Positions 1 to 9,584 of a DNA stretch of 64,000 bases are shown piece by piece (the first letter of the stretch is position 1; every line of letters begins with the position of its first letter). Origin of the DNA: Clostridia bacterium (GTDB taxonomy: Bacteria; Bacillota; Clostridia; Saccharofermentanales; Saccharofermentanaceae); assembly GCA_016281535.1 (NCBI GenBank), contig JAEEIT010000131.1, forward strand, positions 1 to 64,000, written 5' to 3'. The position numbers were made by a program, and so were the translations under genes. The notes under the pieces were generated by a model. It ran no database searches and was not told the DNA's origin. It was given only the letters and a program-made list of their open reading frames with translations.

Positions 1-21
1 CAGGTAATCGGAGGCATATTC

Positions 22-1143
22 GTGAAAAGAAGTCGAATCGCTAAGATAATAGCCATCTTGCTCTGTTGTGCGGTCTTCCTGCCTTCTTGCGGTCTTCGAC
101 GTAAGGAAACCACTTCGAAAACGAAGCATACGGAAGAAGAGGAAACGGACGAGGACGAGACCGATTCCACAACGAGTGCTACTCCTTCAGCCGTTTCGCT
201 GATGCATGTGGATTCTCTCGATTATTTCATCAGTGATGGGACGATCTTTGCCGAGAATGTCCCTGTGGCGACACCGACACCGATACCGGTAAGTCAGGCG
301 TCGCTTGGTCTTACCAATGAAGTGGACGGGTACTATAGCGGACCTTTAGAGAATGCGGTAGTTGTTGATAATGAATACTTCCGGTTTACGATCATCAGTG
401 CAGTGCTGACGGATACGAGCTATACCGTCACTTCCGAATTTGAAAATAAGACCGATGTGCCGTATACGTTAAACTGGCGAAATCCTGTCATGAATAACGA
501 AAATTCAAAGTACTATTTCTATACTGAAGATGCGATCGAACCGCATACCGTGTATACGGATGTGACTGACTTTGCAGCCTGCTTTGACCATTTTGACGGT
601 ACAGAACCGACCCGCATCACTTTTCTCCTTCTTGCGATTCCGACGTCGAGTAATCTCACGGCCGCACTGGCTAATGCGTCCAGTGCGGATGGTACGACTT
701 TGAATTATATTCCTGTGACGCTTTTCCCGCAGGGAGAGGATGCGTTCGTTTATGTGGACGAACCGATCCCGCCGGAGTCGACGATCATGTACGACAGTGA
801 AGGGGCAGAATTCATTATTGATTATTTCGAAGCCACCGATGCGCATTTTCAGGTTTTCTATACATTCATCAATAAATCCGGAAAATATCTGCAGCTTCGG
901 TTAGATGGCGGGACGATCACACTGGATAAAACGGTGTTTGATGTAGGAAGTCAGTCGATTTACATTCCACCCTACGGAAGAGTGTCGGAAAGCTTCTATG
1001 TTTCCGGCTCGACGATAAGTGATGCAGGGTTTGCACCAACCGACTTTAAGACTATTTCGATCCCTCTCATTGCCAGCTCCCTGAATGATGATGTCATGGT
1101 TCTCTGGGAGACGGTAGTCAGAAAGGAGATCGATTTCGGCTGA
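22..1143 (+). CDS. Putative lipoprotein with C-terminal DUF4352-like/immunoglobulin-like region
   Basis: GTG start after GGAGG; signal peptide with lipobox LPSC|G (MKRSRIAKIIAILLCCAVFLPSCG); charged and Thr/Pro-rich linker; two beta-rich repeats. Confidence 0.6.
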   Translation: MKRSRIAKIIAILLCCAVFLPSCGLRRKETTSKTKHTEEEETDEDETDSTTSATPSAVSLMHVDSLDYFISDGTIFAENVPVATPTPIPVSQASLGLTNEVDGYYSGPLENAVVVDNEYFRFTIISAVLTDTSYTVTSEFENKTDVPYTLNWRNPVMNNENSKYYFYTEDAIEPHTVYTDVTDFAACFDHFDGTEPTRITFLLLAIPTSSNLTAALANASSADGTTLNYIPVTLFPQGEDAFVYVDEPIPPESTIMYDSEGAEFIIDYFEATDAHFQVFYTFINKSGKYLQLRLDGGTITLDKTVFDVGSQSIYIPPYGRVSESFYVSGSTISDAGFAPTDFKTISIPLIASSLNDDVMVLWETVVRKEIDFG

Positions 1144-1204
1144 CGTGTCAGCCTTCTCAATAGAACGGATCTTTGCGTCCGAAGAAAAAGAAAAGGAAAC
1201 AGAA

Positions 1205-2350
1205 ATGGGTTTATTTGACAGAAAGAACAAAAATGAAGAAAAAAGCGAAGTGACGGAGGCACCGAAGAAGAAAGAAGTGACATTTCCTTTTGTCACGATA
1301 CTGGTTGAGGAAGTGCTGTCCATGACTTCCACAGAGGTTTCCATAATCGGTAATGTCCGGGGTGGAACCTTGCATACCGGCGACGAGTTCTATCTTCTTG
1401 GAAGACAGAAAAAGTCCGTAAAGACGTCCGCTCTTCGAATCGAAGATACGCTTATGACCCGCATGGAGAAGGCAGAAGAAGGGACGAATGTCTCTGTCGT
1501 TCTGGCGGGACTACGTGAAGGGGATGTGGAGAAGTACGACGTGCTCTCCGAGGTCAACTGCCTCTCTTCCGATACAGACACACCGGATTCTGCCGTGAAT
1601 CCTTTCCTTACCGGTCTTCTTCGTGAATCGGCAGGAAGGAGAGAGGATCGGGAGTTCATGGGACGTATGATGGAGTACATCGCAACCGAAGCGATCTTCT
1701 TAAGCCCTGCGATGCATGCCACAGGTAAAGATGCGAATCCGAACCAGCTCGGTGTGGCGCTACTGCGTGGGAAAGACGGGAAGAATTATCTGTCTGCGTT
1801 CACGGATATCCATGAACTGGAGATCATGGATGGTCTTCCGGAGAAACTGCTTATGCCACTGGACTTCCCCAAGATCTATGAGATCATGTCCAAGGGACCG
1901 ATCGATGGCCTTCTGATCAATCCGAAGACTTCCGGTTTCGTCATGACGAAACCGCTTGTCGAGAGCCTGGCAAACCATAAGCGCAAAGTAGATAACAACA
2001 TTAAGGAACAGAAGATCGATACGAAACAGCCGATGATGATTGCTGTTCCGAAGGAAGATCACATCCCGCAGGAACTCTTCGATTCCCTTAAGGCTTACAT
2101 GCAGACAGAGCCGAAGATCCTTCGCGCCTGGTATGCGATCATGATCTTCCCGCAGGAGAATGACAGAAAAGCCCACCTGATCATCATCGATACCCTCGAA
2201 GAAACGCCGGAGATCTACGGTGCGGTCGGTCGCGCGGCCAGAGATTACGCCGATAACATGCAGGTCAATATGCAGTCAGCGGCGAAGGTTGGTAAGATGA
2301 CCGAGAAGATGATGCTGTTCTACGAGAGAAAAGATAATCTTTCGGTTTGA
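1205..2350 (+). CDS. SseB-family protein with N-terminal EF-Tu domain II-like beta-barrel
   Basis: ORF 1145..2350; ATG at 1205 follows AAAGGAAAC. N-terminus VEEVLSMTSTEVSIIGNVRGGTLHTGDEFYLLG resembles translation-factor domain II; the rest resembles SseB N- and C-terminal domains. Confidence 0.6.
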   Translation: MGLFDRKNKNEEKSEVTEAPKKKEVTFPFVTILVEEVLSMTSTEVSIIGNVRGGTLHTGDEFYLLGRQKKSVKTSALRIEDTLMTRMEKAEEGTNVSVVLAGLREGDVEKYDVLSEVNCLSSDTDTPDSAVNPFLTGLLRESAGRREDREFMGRMMEYIATEAIFLSPAMHATGKDANPNQLGVALLRGKDGKNYLSAFTDIHELEIMDGLPEKLLMPLDFPKIYEIMSKGPIDGLLINPKTSGFVMTKPLVESLANHKRKVDNNIKEQKIDTKQPMMIAVPKEDHIPQELFDSLKAYMQTEPKILRAWYAIMIFPQENDRKAHLIIIDTLEETPEIYGAVGRAARDYADNMQVNMQSAAKVGKMTEKMMLFYERKDNLSV

Positions 2351-2387
2351 TCCTGCCTTCACTTCAGCTTCACACTTACAGAAAAAC

Positions 2388-2418
2388 GGCGCTGTCTCAT
2401 TTCTAATGAGACAGCGCC
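2388..2418 (-). terminator. Rho-independent terminator of ssrA
   Basis: GGCGCTGTCTCATT-tct-AATGAGACAGCGCC perfect 14-bp stem, followed by a U-tract on the minus strand (AAAAA at 2382-2386 on +). Confidence 0.85.
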
Positions 2419-2433
2419 TAACTTCATAGTCTT

Positions 2434-2812
2434 TGGTGGAGGCGAGGAGAATCGAACTCCTGTCCGAAACCACGTCAACAAGGACATCTCCGGGTGCAGT
2501 TCGTGTTTAGAGTATTCCCCTCAACGGCGTGCCCACGAACAGGCAGCCATCTCCGGTAGCTTCATAAATACGTCATAAGGGCAAAGCTTATCCTATAACG
2601 TTGTCCCGTTTAACCTACCGACAGGTAAGGTCTGTCATCTGACATCTCCGGTCCGGCCGACAGATAGACCGGGGAGATGGTAGCTAGATTAAGCAGCTAC
2701 GAGATTGTTGTTGTTTGCAATTACTTGCGTTTCTCGTTTTTTAAAGAGGCCGACGAGAATCCTCTACCCGCTTTCCCAGTCTCCACGACCCCGTCGAAAC
2801 CAGTGCGCCCCC
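2434..2812 (-). ncRNA. ssrA: tmRNA (10Sa RNA)
   Basis: Minus strand 5' GGGGGCGCACTGGTTTCGACGGGG..., 3' ...GGACAGGAGTTCGATTCTCCTCGCCTCCACCA; acceptor ends pair (GGGGGCG/CGCCTCC). Tag reading frame at 2718-2689 GCAAACAACAACAATCTCGTAGCTGCTTAA encodes ANNNNLVAA*. Confidence 0.95.
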
Positions 2813-2841
2813 ACATACCAATCTCTCTTGTGGTGAAATGA

Positions 2842-2870
2842 AGTATACATGATGAGAAAACTGTTGGCAA
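2842..2870 (-). promoter_or_regulatory. sigma-A type promoter for ssrA
   Basis: Minus strand TTGCCA-17 bp-TATACT, about 30 nt upstream of the mature tmRNA 5' end. Confidence 0.75.
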
Positions 2871-2969
2871 GAGTATTTCTAGGATTAAACCAGAGGTATA
2901 TAATAGAAATATATCCCGTGACGGAGAGATCTTTCCCGTCTGCGGAGTAAGATGAGAAGGAGACTGCTT

Positions 2970-5417
2970 ATGGCATCCGATTTTGTTTCTTCCATGATGA
3001 AAAAGCTCTCTGTCAAGCAGAAAGCGACACTTTGTTCCGGATGGGATTTCTGGAGGACACAGAGATTCCCGATCAATAACATTCCGCCGATCATGATGAC
3101 CGATGGCCCGCACGGCCTTCGTAAACAGGAGAGCGAAGAGGGAAGACGTGGTGCCGGGGACAGCCGGGAAGCAACATGTTTCCCGCCGGCGGCGACGACG
3201 GCATGCTCCTTCGATGAGAAACTCATGGAGGCGCTGGGGAAGGCGATCGGAGAAGAAGCGATCGATCAGGATGTGTCGATCGTTCTGGGACCGGCGATCA
3301 ACATCAAGCGTTCGCCTCTTTGTGGCAGGAATTTCGAATATGTGTCGGAAGACCCGTATCTGGCCGGTAAGATGGGCGCGGCCTGGGTACGCGGTGTGCA
3401 GAGCCAGGGAATCGGAACATCGGTGAAGCATTTCGCGGCGAACAGCCAGGAGCGGTGCCGTCTTATCAATAATTCCATTGTCGATGAACGTGCGCTTCGC
3501 GAGATCTATCTGCGTGCGTTCGAGCTGGTCGTTAAGGAAAGCCGCCCCTGGACCGTGATGGCTTCTTACAACCGCGTCAATGGGACTTATGCCTGCGAGA
3601 GCAGGAAACTTCTCACGGATGTTCTTCGAGATGAGTGGGGATTCGATGGCGTGGTCATGAGTGACTGGGGAGCCGTGAATAACCGCCTTGATGCCCTGGC
3701 GGCCGGACTGGAACTCGAGATGCCGAGTTCTGTGGGTGAACGGGATCGGATGATCCGTGAAGCCGTGGATTCCGGGAAGCTTCCGATGGCGCTTCTGGAT
3801 CGGGCGGCGGAACGTCTTCTTACAATGATCGAGAAAGGAATGAACAAGCCGAAGCCGACTTCGTCTCCGTATCTGAATCATCAGCAGCTGGCGCGTCAGG
3901 CTTTCGAAGAGTCGGCGGTGCTTCTGAAGAACGATAAGCTCCTTCCTATCGATGCAGATAAGAGCGTGGCCGTGTTGGGCGCGATGGTCAAGCAGACCCG
4001 TTTCCAGGGTGGAGGAAGCTCGCATATTCATCCGACACATGTTTCGGATGCTTTCAGTGGTTTTTCTACCACGAGTGAGAATTTCATTTATGAACCCGGC
4101 TATTCTCTGGAGAATGACGAGGTCGATGAGAAGCTTCTGAATTCTGCTATTGAGGCGGCGAAAGATAAAGATGTAGTCATCATCTTCGCAGGGCTTCCGG
4201 ACAGTTTCGAATCAGAATCCTTCGACCGTGCCCATATGCATCTTCCGAAATCCCATGACAGATTGATTAACGAGGTCGTGAAGCGGAACAGTAATGTGTG
4301 TGTCGTCCTTTATTGCGGATCGCCAGTGGAAATGCCCTGGATCTCTCAGGTCAAGTCTGTGCTTCTTGCCTATCTGCCGGGTCAGGAAGGGGCCGGTGCG
4401 ATAGCGGACATTCTCTATGGTAAAGTCAATCCTTCCGGAAAACTGGCAGAGACATTCCCGCTTAAACTGTCCGACACACCGACATATCTGAACTTCGGCG
4501 AGAAGAGACAAACACTTTATGCCGAGAGTGTTTTCGTCGGATACAGATATTACGATAGCGCCAATATGCCAGTGCTTTTCCCGTTTGGGCACGGGCTTTC
4601 GTATTCTGCTTTCTCGTACGGAGAGCTCCAGCTGTCTTCTTCGGATATTCAGGAGAATGATAAGGTTACCGTTTCCGTAGATGTGACGAATATAAGCGAG
4701 ATGGACGGTAAGGAAGTCGTCCAGCTGTATGTTGCCCCTCCGAAATCGCGGATATTTAAGCCGGTACGCGAACTCCGCGGTTTTAAGAAGGTGTTCGTTC
4801 AGCGCGGCGGCACCAGGACTGTGGAGTTCGAACTGGATAAGCGTGCTTTCGCATATTATAATGCGCAGATCAAGGACTGGCATGTAGAGAGCGGAACCTA
4901 TAAGATCCAGATCGGTGCATCATCCCGGGATATCCGCTGCGAGCGTGAGATCCATGTCACATCGAAGATGCCCGAGGTCATAGCACCGGATTATTCAGAG
5001 AAAGCGCCACAGTACTATAACCTCGATTCCCAGACGAAGATATTCGACAGGAAACAGTTCGAAGTCGTCTATGACAGTAAGATACTTGAGGAGAATGACC
5101 CGAAGAAAGGCGAATTCAACCTGAATTCGAATGTAGAGGATGTCCGTCGGGGGAATCTCTTCGGTAAAGCTTTCTATCAGATCATGAAGCTTTCGATCAA
5201 GAAGAGGAATAAACTGGAGACTCAGGAAGAGATGAAGAAGATGAATGAGGTCATGATGATGGAGATGCCGCTCCGGACGGTGGCCACATTCAGCCTCGGG
5301 AGAATCACGATCGAACAGATGGAAGCACTCCTTTTGTTAATGAATGGTCACTTTTTCAAGGGGATCTGGCGTGCAATCAAGGCGAAAAAGAGAAAGAAAG
5401 ATCTTGCTTTCCTCTGA
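2970..5417 (+). CDS. Glycoside hydrolase family 3 (beta-glucosidase-like)
   Basis: GH3 motifs KHFAANSQE, GFDGVVMSDWGAV (nucleophile Asp), C-terminal Fn3-like domain (GKEVVQLYVAPP). ORF opens at 2952; ATG at 2970 has better RBS spacing (GAAGGAG). Confidence 0.9.
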   Translation: MASDFVSSMMKKLSVKQKATLCSGWDFWRTQRFPINNIPPIMMTDGPHGLRKQESEEGRRGAGDSREATCFPPAATTACSFDEKLMEALGKAIGEEAIDQDVSIVLGPAINIKRSPLCGRNFEYVSEDPYLAGKMGAAWVRGVQSQGIGTSVKHFAANSQERCRLINNSIVDERALREIYLRAFELVVKESRPWTVMASYNRVNGTYACESRKLLTDVLRDEWGFDGVVMSDWGAVNNRLDALAAGLELEMPSSVGERDRMIREAVDSGKLPMALLDRAAERLLTMIEKGMNKPKPTSSPYLNHQQLARQAFEESAVLLKNDKLLPIDADKSVAVLGAMVKQTRFQGGGSSHIHPTHVSDAFSGFSTTSENFIYEPGYSLENDEVDEKLLNSAIEAAKDKDVVIIFAGLPDSFESESFDRAHMHLPKSHDRLINEVVKRNSNVCVVLYCGSPVEMPWISQVKSVLLAYLPGQEGAGAIADILYGKVNPSGKLAETFPLKLSDTPTYLNFGEKRQTLYAESVFVGYRYYDSANMPVLFPFGHGLSYSAFSYGELQLSSSDIQENDKVTVSVDVTNISEMDGKEVVQLYVAPPKSRIFKPVRELRGFKKVFVQRGGTRTVEFELDKRAFAYYNAQIKDWHVESGTYKIQIGASSRDIRCEREIHVTSKMPEVIAPDYSEKAPQYYNLDSQTKIFDRKQFEVVYDSKILEENDPKKGEFNLNSNVEDVRRGNLFGKAFYQIMKLSIKKRNKLETQEEMKKMNEVMMMEMPLRTVATFSLGRITIEQMEALLLLMNGHFFKGIWRAIKAKKRKKDLAFL

Positions 5418-5547
5418 TATTACGGGCGTTACGCCTTTGTTGCTTCGGTTTCTTCAAAATGAAATATCTCTGATACATGACAGAGGGACTGCCGTGCTAC
5501 AATATCCTTAAGAAGTTATGTAATATAGCGGAAAATGGGAGAGAAGC

Positions 5548-8500
5548 ATGACGCAGTTACCTGCACAAGGTTATTTCTATCCATATGATTCGATGGACGA
5601 ACTCTACGCGGAGAAACAGCCGCCGGAGTTCGGACGGTTGCCGTCGCTCTGGAAGCTGGAGCTTCCGAAGTGGCGTTTCTTCCATGCGAAGTATAAGGAA
5701 GATGTGCCGGAGAACTGGACCTCTCCCGAATTTGATGACAGTAAGTGGGACCTGATCGATGTGCCAAGCGTATGGCAGATGCAGGGCTACGGATACCCGA
5801 GTGAACTCGTATACGAGAAGAATGCGCTTCTTTCGAAGAAGACCTCGCGTCTTCAGCAGAGACTGGCGGATGATGCCGGCATGGAGAATACGAATGATTA
5901 CGGCCTGTATCGTGTGTGGGTCAATCTCCCGTCGCAGTTTATCAACCGATTCGTCTATTTCTTCTCGGACGGAATCGTCGGTCATTACACGATCAGCGTG
6001 AATGGTCAGCATTTGTCCTCGTCGAGAAGTACTTTCTCCACGACGAAGTGCCTGCTGAATGAAGCGCTTCATGAAGGCGCGAATCTCATTACCGTTGCCG
6101 TGCGAAGGTTCGACGTGCGTATGGAGAGAGGGAAGATGAAGAAGAATGTCCGCGCACAGGGGGCATTCGGATTCTCGGGACTGTTCCGTCTTCCGTATCT
6201 CGTCGCCGAATCCAGCGTGGAGATCGCTTCTGTACGTTTGTTTACAAGCTGGCTTACCGATACTCTTGCCCGAGATGTAGTGCCGAAGACGGCGCTGGTA
6301 AACAGTCTGTACCGTTCGGATAATGACGACCAGCTCACAGATCGCGAGAAGGAGATCCTTCCGCAATCCGAGATCCGGCGAGATGCGGGAATGAATGTCG
6401 AGGTGGAACTTGTGAACCACCTTCCTTACGATATGCAGGTGACCGTGAACTGCAGGCTCATGGAGGCCAGAGACGAGTATGACCTTTATAACCTGCCTGA
6501 ACATCGTCTTTCCCAGCGTAAAGAACTGTCCGACACGATTCCGAAAGACGGTGTGAAGATCATCGGTACGGAATTCTATGCGAAACTGGTTCTTCCCTGG
6601 ACGGACCAGACGCCGAATCTCTACGATCTTCTGATCGAGGTGCGTGACAATAAGGACCAGGTGATCTGCGTGAAGAAGCAGCGTTTCGGGTTCCGTTCGA
6701 TCTCCTACTCGGAGAGTATCATCCACGTGAATGATCTGGCGGTTCCGATCCACGGCGTGAAATACTATGAATTCGATCCCGAGAACGGAATCTCCGTTCC
6801 GCTCGAGCGCTTCCGTCAGGATATCCTTCTGATGAAAGCCGGGAATATCAATACGATCTATGTCGTCCATCATCCGACCGATTCTCGTTTCTTCGATCTT
6901 TGTGACCGGTACGGCATGTATGTGATTCTTCAATCTGCCGCTGCGGTCCTTCCGCAGACGGTGTATTCCCTTATAAATCATCCGTGTATCATCATGTGGT
7001 CCATGACCGGACGGAAATTCGAAGAGGGGGCGTACCTCGATGTGAAAGAACGGATCAACGCCTTCGATGCGAAGCGTCCGCTTTATTGTGAGATCGATAA
7101 TACGGGAAGAGTCACGGATATGCCGCCGTTCCCGAATAAGGCAGGTATGCTGTTCGGACAGTGGTGTGATCTATGTGTGAACCGTCCGTATCTGAGGAGT
7201 CGTCTGAAAGAAGACAAGGTCCTTTTCGAGTCGATCATGGCGCGTCCGAGAAGAGAAGAAGATACGATGGATCTAAAGTATATCCATCAGGGAGACCTTG
7301 TCGAGTATTCGGAACAGATCGGTGTGTCTATCGCACAGGGAATCGTCGATGCGAACCGCAATCCGCACCCGATATTCTATGAGGTGAAGAAACAGTGCGA
7401 AGGAATCAAGATCTTCGCTTCAGCGGAGAATCCTTCGTTCCTTACCGTACATAATGTTTCGCCTTTCGGTTCCACACCGTCGATTGAACTGAAGTGGCAG
7501 CTGCTGCTCGGCGGGATACGTCTTCAGGGAGGATCCGGTATCCTTCCGCCTATTTCCGCTCTTGGTAACCGTGAGATGCAGTTCCCGATCGAGGTCGGAG
7601 ATTTCCTGACGCCTCTATGGGCACAGAAATATCCGAAGGCACAGGAAATTTATAATCAGGCAGTATGTGAAGAACTGATCCTCGATATCCGTCTGACTCT
7701 GGCCAAGGATGCCAGCTACGCGAAAGCCGGATATGAAGTGGCGTTCTATCAGCAGATCCTTGTGGATAAAGTCTGTGATCCTTCCTCAGAGGTGCCGGTT
7801 TGGGAGACGTCTTCGGATGGAGAAGAACCGGAGATCCAGATCATCGATGCATCGGAACTGAAAGACGGTCTGATCCTCGATGAAGAGAAAAAACGCGTGA
7901 AAGTCCTGACGGCGCCAGCTCTGCTCTATGCGCAGTGCAGTAATGTGCAGTATGGTTTCAGCCGACGGGAAGGAGGACTCTGTTCGATCCGCATCGATGG
8001 GAAAGAATACTTCGACGGACTTTTGGAGCCCAGTTTCTACCGTGCGGCCTCGAATATCGACCGTGCAGATAAGTCCTATGTGCTGTCGCAGACAGTGTTT
8101 TCTCATGAGACTGACTGGCGTACGATTCAGAGTGAGATGCGGTTCGTAGGAAGTTTCTATGAGATGGATGGAGATGACTTCCATCTGATTTGTAAATATA
8201 GTTCGACAGGTATGAAGGGCCCGATCCTTGTTCACTACAGAGTGAAGCCTGAAGGAAAGCTTCTTGCGACGCTGGAGTTCGTCCCGAAGTTCGATCTGGT
8301 GCGCTATGGATTCCGTGTTCCGATCGATCCGATGTCTCATCTGGGATGGTACGGAAGAGGATCCGGCGAATCCTACTCCGATAGAAAAGAATCGCAGCGG
8401 ATCGGATGGTTCACCACCTTGGAGAATTCTCTCTACCATGAGTATGCCAGACCTTCTGAGAACGGCGCGCATGCGGATACACGCTACCTGCTTCTGCAGC

Positions 8501-8751
8501 TGGATGACGTGAAGGGACTGTCGATTCACAAGAATAAGCTGGAACCGTTTTCTTTCTCGTGTATGCCATATATGCCGGAAGATCTGGATGACTTCGCACA
8601 TCAGGAACTGATGCCGAAAGACGGCCGTACGCATCTGTATCTGGACTTCTATATGAAAGGGGTCGAACGAGGCCCCGATGTGCTCGCCCGGCGCGGACTA
8701 CAGAAAAACGTCCGCTACGAGGAGACGATCGAATTTGCTCCAAAGTACTAA
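5548..8751 (+). CDS. Glycoside hydrolase family 2 LacZ-like protein, apparently lacking canonical catalytic motifs
   Basis: LacZ-like N-terminal jelly roll (FDDSKWDLIDVPSVWQMQGYG), HGVKYYEFDPENG, HHPTDSRFFDLCDRYGMYVI, NPHPIFYEVKK, and domain 5 WYGRGSGESYSDR / RPSENGAHADTRYL; WSxGNE and CEYxHxMGNS motifs not found. Confidence 0.8.
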   Translation: MTQLPAQGYFYPYDSMDELYAEKQPPEFGRLPSLWKLELPKWRFFHAKYKEDVPENWTSPEFDDSKWDLIDVPSVWQMQGYGYPSELVYEKNALLSKKTSRLQQRLADDAGMENTNDYGLYRVWVNLPSQFINRFVYFFSDGIVGHYTISVNGQHLSSSRSTFSTTKCLLNEALHEGANLITVAVRRFDVRMERGKMKKNVRAQGAFGFSGLFRLPYLVAESSVEIASVRLFTSWLTDTLARDVVPKTALVNSLYRSDNDDQLTDREKEILPQSEIRRDAGMNVEVELVNHLPYDMQVTVNCRLMEARDEYDLYNLPEHRLSQRKELSDTIPKDGVKIIGTEFYAKLVLPWTDQTPNLYDLLIEVRDNKDQVICVKKQRFGFRSISYSESIIHVNDLAVPIHGVKYYEFDPENGISVPLERFRQDILLMKAGNINTIYVVHHPTDSRFFDLCDRYGMYVILQSAAAVLPQTVYSLINHPCIIMWSMTGRKFEEGAYLDVKERINAFDAKRPLYCEIDNTGRVTDMPPFPNKAGMLFGQWCDLCVNRPYLRSRLKEDKVLFESIMARPRREEDTMDLKYIHQGDLVEYSEQIGVSIAQGIVDANRNPHPIFYEVKKQCEGIKIFASAENPSFLTVHNVSPFGSTPSIELKWQLLLGGIRLQGGSGILPPISALGNREMQFPIEVGDFLTPLWAQKYPKAQEIYNQAVCEELILDIRLTLAKDASYAKAGYEVAFYQQILVDKVCDPSSEVPVWETSSDGEEPEIQIIDASELKDGLILDEEKKRVKVLTAPALLYAQCSNVQYGFSRREGGLCSIRIDGKEYFDGLLEPSFYRAASNIDRADKSYVLSQTVFSHETDWRTIQSEMRFVGSFYEMDGDDFHLICKYSSTGMKGPILVHYRVKPEGKLLATLEFVPKFDLVRYGFRVPIDPMSHLGWYGRGSGESYSDRKESQRIGWFTTLENSLYHEYARPSENGAHADTRYLLLQLDDVKGLSIHKNKLEPFSFSCMPYMPEDLDDFAHQELMPKDGRTHLYLDFYMKGVERGPDVLARRGLQKNVRYEETIEFAPKY

Positions 8752-8765
8752 TTTCACTATATGAT

Positions 8766-8796
8766 GGGGGCTTCCGGTGACGACCGGGGGCTCTTT
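8766..8796. terminator. Hairpin/terminator between convergent genes
   Basis: GGGGGCTTCCGGTgacgACCGGGGGCTCTTTT between the GH2 stop and the convergent pseudouridine synthase. Confidence 0.55.
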
Positions 8797-8815
8797 TCAT
8801 TTACTGCGGGAATCA

Positions 8816-9565
8816 TTATTTCCCATTCTGGAGAATGTCCATCAGATCTTTCCGCTCTTTCGGTGTCAATTCGCGGTATTTTCCGACGGGCAGAGAACCG
8901 AGAGAGATGTTCAGGATCCGGATGCGTTTGAGCTTCACTACCCGGTATCCGAGGTATTCGCACATCCTTCTGATCTGCCGGTTCAGACCCTGATTCAGAA
9001 TGATGTGGAAGGTATTCTTACTTGTCAGCTTGACCTTGCAGGGGAGTGTGACCGTGTCGAGGATCGGAAGTCCACCTTCCATCTTCGCGCGGAATTCTTC
9101 ATCTACAGGTTTATCTACGGTGACGATGTATTCTTTATCATGACGTCCCTCTGCGCGCAAAAGCCGGTTTACGATTTCTCCGTCATCCGTCAGAAGAAGA
9201 AGACCTGTGGAGTTCTTATCAAGTCTTCCGATAGGGAAGATCCTTGTTGGATACTTCAGATAGTCGATGACGTTGCTCTTGTCGCGTTTGTCTGTCGTAC
9301 AGGTAATGCCGAGTGGCTTGTGAAAGGCCAGATACACATGCTCGTCTTTCTCCTTCGGAAGTACGGCCTGACCGTTCACACGTACGACCTGTCCGGGAAA
9401 GACCTGGGAGCCTGTTTCTGCCGTTGTCCCGTCGATGGTAACAGCACCGGCTTCAATATATTCGTCAGCTTTCCTTCGCGAACAGAATCCTGACGAACTG
9501 ATGTATTTGTTGATTCGTACGGAGTCGTTCTTTATGTTGTCTTCGGAGCGGGTATCGTCACGCAT
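8816..9565 (-). CDS. rluF: 23S rRNA pseudouridine synthase, RluF/RluB-type
   Basis: S4 domain (RINKYISSSGFCSRRKADEYIEAGAVTIDG), catalytic motif GRLDKNSTGLLLLTDDG, NQGLNRQIRRMCEYLGYRVVKLKRIRI. Confidence 0.88.
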   Translation of the reverse strand: MRDDTRSEDNIKNDSVRINKYISSSGFCSRRKADEYIEAGAVTIDGTTAETGSQVFPGQVVRVNGQAVLPKEKDEHVYLAFHKPLGITCTTDKRDKSNVIDYLKYPTRIFPIGRLDKNSTGLLLLTDDGEIVNRLLRAEGRHDKEYIVTVDKPVDEEFRAKMEGGLPILDTVTLPCKVKLTSKNTFHIILNQGLNRQIRRMCEYLGYRVVKLKRIRILNISLGSLPVGKYRELTPKERKDLMDILQNGK

Positions 9566-9584
9566 CGCATCTCTCCGGGAAGAA

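Noticed and set aside
2721-4040. 439-aa minus-strand ORF over the tmRNA 5' part and GH3
   Set aside because: Overlaps tmRNA and a clear GH3 gene; ends in the tmRNA sequence; no motif.
5557-6981. 474-aa antisense ORF opposite the GH2 gene
   Set aside because: Antisense shadow; no RBS or domain support.
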